The position numbers and the translations under genes were made by a program. Shown here one piece after another: positions 22,293 to 25,607 of a stretch of DNA of 25,607 nucleotides (its first letter is position 1; each line of letters starts with the position of its first letter). The stretch spans positions 1-25,607 of the forward strand of contig UQLC01000025.1 in assembly GCA_900541795.1 (NCBI GenBank), in the 5' to 3' direction. This DNA comes from an uncultured Collinsella sp. (GTDB taxonomy: Bacteria > Actinomycetota > Coriobacteriia > Coriobacteriales > Coriobacteriaceae). The notes under the pieces are model-generated. The model had not been told where the DNA came from. It saw nothing but the letters and a program-made list of their open reading frames with translations, and searched no databases.

Positions 22293-23330
22293 ATGGCTGA
22301 CAGATCCGGCAAAAAGAAGCGGGCGGCACTGTGGGTGGCGATAGGTATCGCGGCGGTGGTCGCCATCTGCTGCGGAGGCGCCTATCTATATCTCTCGGCG
22401 CAGGTGTCCAAGACCTACGGCGTTCCCCTCGTCGTAAACGCCGAAGGGCTTGACACGCGAAAGGGCACGAAGATCGCCATCCATGCCACCGGAAAGGACT
22501 CCTCGGGCAACAGTGTGGACAGCGTGTTCCACGCGGGGTCGGACTCTTCGGACATCGCCCTCAGGCCGGGAGATTACCGCCTTGCGATCGAAGCGTCACC
22601 CATCGCGGCGGACGGAACCATCTACGACACCAAGGGCGCGTCCACGAAGGTCAGCATCGACAAGGACGGCAAAGTCAACGTCAAGAAGGAAATCACCATC
22701 AAGCCTGTCCCCGCAGAAGAGGTGACGGACGCGCAGATCGATGCGGCATATAAAGCAGCAAAGGACAGCGGCATAAGCTCGTCAAAGCTCGACAAGCTCA
22801 AAGAGAAGGCACAAAAGCGCAGGGACGACGCCGTGGCAGCCAAGAAGGCCGAGGAAGAGAAAAAGACCGACGAGGCGAGCACTTCCGAGAGCGAGCAGAC
22901 GTCAACGGACCAGGCATCCAGCGGTGGCCATTCGTTCACGACCGACTACTTCTACGTGGACGTGCCGTCCGATTGGAAGCAGAACGAGTGGAGCGTGACC
23001 CAGCTAGACGACCACACGTGGCAGATTTCGCACAAACCGGCCAACGACTACGGCGGCGCAATCTGCATCGCCGTTGCGAAAGATAACCCGTGGCCGGTAT
23101 ACGGCACGCAGGAACTCGGCGCGACCGGCGCCGGACTGAACGTATATGTCGGCAACGGGGCGGGAGACGGCCTGGAGAAGTATCTGACGATCGGGCTCAC
23201 CAAGTCATGGGACCCGAACGATCCCAACTCCGTCCGCGGCGACGGCATGACGAACTCCCAATTCCAGGATCAGCTCAACGCGAGAGAGTGGCTCAAGGCA
23301 CAGCAGGAAAGCCAACAACAACAACAATAA
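22293..23330 (+). CDS. N-terminally anchored envelope protein with PGDY/DGT domain and second C-terminal domain
   Basis: This 345-residue protein has a positively charged start (KKKR) and one TM segment (about 11-35), then an outer domain (about 40-145). That domain carries VPLVVNAEGLDTRKGTKIAI, LRPGDYRLAI, PIAADGTIY and VNVKKEITI. A charged Ala/Lys/Glu/Ser linker of about 65 residues follows. A C-terminal domain (about 212-330) contains YFYVDVPSDWK, HTWQISHKP and ICIAVAKD, and the protein ends in five glutamines. The YxVxxPxxW pattern recalls small extracytoplasmic domains that follow a TM helix in Gram-positive proteins of unknown role. The start follows GGAGGAAGGAAGCGGG, though spacing is long. 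I do not recognise a named family. Confidence 0.78.
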   Translation: MADRSGKKKRAALWVAIGIAAVVAICCGGAYLYLSAQVSKTYGVPLVVNAEGLDTRKGTKIAIHATGKDSSGNSVDSVFHAGSDSSDIALRPGDYRLAIEASPIAADGTIYDTKGASTKVSIDKDGKVNVKKEITIKPVPAEEVTDAQIDAAYKAAKDSGISSSKLDKLKEKAQKRRDDAVAAKKAEEEKKTDEASTSESEQTSTDQASSGGHSFTTDYFYVDVPSDWKQNEWSVTQLDDHTWQISHKPANDYGGAICIAVAKDNPWPVYGTQELGATGAGLNVYVGNGAGDGLEKYLTIGLTKSWDPNDPNSVRGDGMTNSQFQDQLNAREWLKAQQESQQQQQ

Positions 23331-23342
23331 GTTGCATAGGGA

Positions 23343-23389
23343 CAAGCCGAACGGCTCCGGAATCTTTACCGGGGCAGTCGTTCGACTTG
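23343..23389 (+). promoter_or_regulatory. Imperfect stem-loop between two envelope genes
   Basis: CAAGCCGAACG (23343-23353) pairs with CGTTCGACTTG (23379-23389) with one G:T-type mismatch. An inner CTCCGG/CCGGGG pairing extends the stem. No U-run follows. It may reduce read-through between the anchored protein and the lipoprotein. Confidence 0.45.
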
Positions 23390-23474
23390 CCCCCTTCCCA
23401 TCAAAGCCGACGGGAAAGCATCGAGCAACAAGCTAAATCGACAAAGCAAGCGAACGCAAAAGGAGAAAACAACC

Positions 23475-24461
23475 ATGAAGCAGTACACGAGGAGAGAGGC
23501 GCTCAAGCTATTCGGTATCGGGACGGTTGCCGTCGCGGGCCTTGGGCTGGCTGGATGTAGCGGTTCAGGCGAAGGCGTCAAGAACGCGAGCGAGCCCGTG
23601 CCTGCTTCGCAGGCTTTCGGCCAGGCGGGCGTGTGGATGGTCTACGACGGCGACGAGCAGATAGGAAAGGACGTGGCAATCGAGGAAGTCCTATCCTTCG
23701 ACGGGAACGGCAACGTTGCGAGCTACCAGTGCAAGAGCCTGACCTTCGGCGACCTCGACGGTCTGTCCGACGATGAAATCGTCGAGCTGGCGAAGCAGCA
23801 GGACGAAGCAGCCTTCAATGCTGCGAAGCAGGCGGCAATCGATGCTACCGATGAAGCTATCCAAGCGTGGCAGCAATGCTATGGCACATTGAAGGCAGAG
23901 GCGGACGCCGGTACGTACGATTCGATAGACTACTACGGAGACTATGGCATCGAGAATGTGCCCGAGGAAGACCGAGCCCAGGTCGTCGAGACGTACCAGA
24001 CCACGTTGGACAACACGCAGGATGCTCTCGACGCTGCAAACAAAGGACAGGCATTCAATGAAGCTGCCGCTTATCAAGAACCCGAGGCGAAGCCCTATAC
24101 GCTCCGTCTCGAAACAGATGGCAGCGGTAATGCGGCGGCGAACGAGTCGCTTGTTTTCCAGCTCGCAAAGTTCTCCTTCTACCAAGCAAACATCAATGCG
24201 GATGAAAACGATCTAACAAGCGACAGAACACGCTTTCGCATTTTAAATGACTACGGTTGGGACAATAATGCCGAGATTCCCGACAGCGCGTTCAGCTCGA
24301 CCAAAAAGTCCATCGAACTCTGCTCACCCACCTACTCGACCACCCAGACCGTCTATGGCACGACCTTCGGCGGTTACTCCGGCCTCGCCACCGTCGCGAA
24401 CGAGGGGCACGCGGGCTTCACGTGGGACACCCCCGATGCCGAAGGGATAGAGGTGGACTAG
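23475..24461 (+). CDS. Tat-type lipoprotein of unknown function
   Basis: This 328-residue protein has a twin-arginine leader (TRREALKLFGIG) and lipobox GLAGC with Cys28, so it should be lipid-anchored outside the membrane. The mature part opens with a flexible segment, then VWMVYDGDEQIGKDVAIEEVLSFDGNGNV, a lipocalin- or stress-protein-like beta start. An Ala/Asp/Gln-rich helical region (about 95-200) follows, probably coiled. The C-terminus returns to a beta-rich pattern with Tyr/Gly/Thr. I do not recognise the family. AAAGGAG lies 7-8 nt before the ATG. It is the fourth gene of the same-strand envelope cluster and precedes the intact two-TM paralogue, with a strong hairpin between. Confidence 0.8.
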   Translation: MKQYTRREALKLFGIGTVAVAGLGLAGCSGSGEGVKNASEPVPASQAFGQAGVWMVYDGDEQIGKDVAIEEVLSFDGNGNVASYQCKSLTFGDLDGLSDDEIVELAKQQDEAAFNAAKQAAIDATDEAIQAWQQCYGTLKAEADAGTYDSIDYYGDYGIENVPEEDRAQVVETYQTTLDNTQDALDAANKGQAFNEAAAYQEPEAKPYTLRLETDGSGNAAANESLVFQLAKFSFYQANINADENDLTSDRTRFRILNDYGWDNNAEIPDSAFSSTKKSIELCSPTYSTTQTVYGTTFGGYSGLATVANEGHAGFTWDTPDAEGIEVD

Positions 24462-24474
24462 GTAATCGATACGC

Positions 24475-24513
24475 ACGGATATAGCCCGATGGCAGCTCGG
24501 GCTATATCCGTGA
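24475..24513 (+). promoter_or_regulatory. Perfect 16-bp inverted repeat before the intact two-TM gene
   Basis: CACGGATATAGCCCGA (24475-24490) pairs exactly with its complement (24498-24513) around a 7-nt loop. It lies between the lipoprotein stop and the RBS of the next gene. No U-tract follows, only AAATAGAAAGG. Possible roles are a weak terminator, an mRNA processing or stability hairpin, or a protein-binding palindrome. Confidence 0.65.
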
Positions 24514-24530
24514 AATAGAAAGGAGCAAAC

Positions 24531-25319
24531 ATGGAGGAACAGGCAAATTTGTTGCCAGGCGTTGCCACGGCGCACGATTTGATGCATAGGGTGGTTGACC
24601 TTCAGGGACGAATCAACCAGCTCACCACTCAGTTTGCCACCAAGACGGAAAAGAAGACTAAAAGGCACCCTGTTCTCTATGCAATCGGGGGCTTCCTTAT
24701 CGCGTTCACGCTTATCACGAGCACGCCACTTAAGGTGATAACGTATCTCCCCACCCTTCCGTTCTTCTCGATGGGAGGCACAGAGCTTCAATTGGCGGTC
24801 TGGAATATCGTGAACCTCATCGTCTCAGCTATCATCGGTGCGATTTTATACAAGGTCATAGCGAAGACAGCGGACAAAAGCCGCTCCCAGAAAAATGCCG
24901 CGATTGACCAAAGCAACCAACGAGTTGAAGCCAACAACCAGGCCCTAGCCCAGAGCATCGAGCAAACCAAGCAGGAGATTTTTGCCGTACAGCAGCAATG
25001 GGCTTCGCAGGTCGCCCCGTGGTACCCCATGGATTACGACAGCATCGAAGCCGTGGACTTCTTCCTTGCTGCCGTGCGCAACCATCGCGCCACCACCGTG
25101 CAGGAGATGGTCAACCTCTACGAGACCGAGATGCACCAGCGCCGCATGGAAGCGGGCCAGCAGCAGATTCTCAACCAGCAGCGCATCGGCAACATGCTGC
25201 AAATAGGCAACCTGTTCATGCAGGGGCAGATTCTCAATCAGGCTCAGCAGATTAACGCGAACACCGCCAGTGCGAGCGGCAACCTCGACTGGATGGCTCG
25301 CGCGATGGGAAAGCGCTAA
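24531..25319 (+). CDS. Two-TM coiled-coil membrane protein, unknown function (intact paralogue)
   Basis: This 262-residue protein has an N-terminal amphipathic helix (TAHDLMHRVVDLQGRINQL), two TM segments (about 48-66 and 89-110), a coiled coil (about 118-158, rich in Asn/Gln/Glu) and a conserved-looking block: WYPMDYD (164-170), AVDFFLAAVRNHRATTVQEM and VNLYETEMHQRR. The pattern of a PxxY followed by RAxTxxEMVNLYE resembles a C-terminal helix block I recall from unnamed small membrane proteins of Firmicutes; I cannot name it. The tail (about 210-262) is Gln/Asn-rich, with NQQRIGNMLQIGNLFMQGQI, and likely helical. AAAGGAG precedes the ATG. The full-length paralogue at 20178 is interrupted by an amber codon. 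Confidence 0.8.
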   Translation: MEEQANLLPGVATAHDLMHRVVDLQGRINQLTTQFATKTEKKTKRHPVLYAIGGFLIAFTLITSTPLKVITYLPTLPFFSMGGTELQLAVWNIVNLIVSAIIGAILYKVIAKTADKSRSQKNAAIDQSNQRVEANNQALAQSIEQTKQEIFAVQQQWASQVAPWYPMDYDSIEAVDFFLAAVRNHRATTVQEMVNLYETEMHQRRMEAGQQQILNQQRIGNMLQIGNLFMQGQILNQAQQINANTASASGNLDWMARAMGKR

Positions 25320-25382
25320 GTAATGACGCGGTTGACATAACGAGGCAACTCGAAACCACCATGAAAGAAAAGGGGATGGATA

Positions 25383-25607
25383 ATGAACGGATTATCCCAG
25401 TGGGCGCGCTCGCATAAGCCCCAAGTCGCAGCGATAGCCGCTGCGATCGTTGTTGCGATCGTTGTTGCGACAGCCGTGGCAAGTGGAGCGTTCGCAACGT
25501 CCGAGCAACAACCAGAACAGCAGGAGTCAAGAACCGTCGATGTGGCCCTCAACGTCACGGCCGACCACGGCTGGGACGAGAACTCCACGCCCGCCATCGC
25601 CCATATC
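25383..25607 (+). CDS. Partial gene: membrane-anchored protein with start of a PGDY/DGT-type domain
   Basis: The frame opens at ATG 25383 after AAAAGGGG and runs off the window after 75 codons. It encodes a short polar start, a TM or signal segment (VAAIAAAIVVAIVVATAVAS) partly made by a 12-nt tandem repeat (GCGATCGTTGTT twice), a Gln/Glu linker, and VDVALNVTADHGWDENSTPAI. The last part lines up with VPLVVNAEGLDTRKGTKIAI of the gene at 22293, so I expect the same outer domain downstream. No stop codon is seen. Confidence 0.72.
   Translation, partial: MNGLSQWARSHKPQVAAIAAAIVVAIVVATAVASGAFATSEQQPEQQESRTVDVALNVTADHGWDENSTPAIAHI

Overview
The window reads as high-GC Gram-positive DNA from a gut actinobacterium of the class Coriobacteriia. 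Evidence for this is an actinobacterial-type integration host factor (mihF), a sortase-type LPKTG surface protein, Cna/SpaA/FctA-like adhesin domains, Tat-type lipoprotein signals and GC-rich genes with Shine-Dalgarno sites. The part from about 9.6 kb onward looks like Collinsella from remembered gene order and intergenic hairpins. I could not run a search, so the genus is an inference.

Region 1 (1-3.2 kb) holds housekeeping genes: a small membrane protein and a SpoU-type RNA methyltransferase in one operon, mihF, and mazG on the other strand. Region 2 (3.2-9.6 kb) is one very long minus-strand reading frame. Its first three quarters are a secreted fibro-slime/SpaA/FctA-like adhesin. Its last quarter is a YtcJ-type amidohydrolase lacking its own N-terminus. 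The two are joined in frame within the first strand of a fifth adhesin repeat. Just upstream, a G10 tract lies between the only well-placed ribosome binding site and the adhesin frame. With G10 that start is out of frame; with G9 it would be in frame, which is the layout of a phase-variation switch.

Region 3 (9.6-16.2 kb) is an amino-acid or peptide ABC uptake operon on the minus strand (binding lipoprotein, permease, ATPase, then an M20 peptidase), an aldose 1-epimerase-like gene and a membrane-anchored protein of unknown function. Strong intergenic hairpins separate the units. Region 4 (16.2-19.7 kb) has an MFS exporter, a hexamer repeat, and two separate 5' stubs of low-molecular-weight tyrosine phosphatase genes. 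Both stubs are broken inside the catalytic P-loop. They flank a transporter remnant and an intact acyltransferase.

Region 5 (19.7 kb to the end) is a divergent XRE regulator followed by a same-strand cluster of envelope proteins: a two-TM coiled-coil protein interrupted by a single amber codon, an LPKTG leucine-rich-repeat protein, a membrane-anchored protein with a small domain also seen at 15.3-16.2 kb, a Tat-type lipoprotein, an intact paralogue of the amber-broken gene, and a further anchored protein running off the window. I do not recognise this set as a named system, and it is the best candidate here for something undescribed. Several joins (near 4.63, 9.61, 17.77 and 19.57 kb) could be real rearrangements or assembly chimeras; they need read-level checking before biological use.
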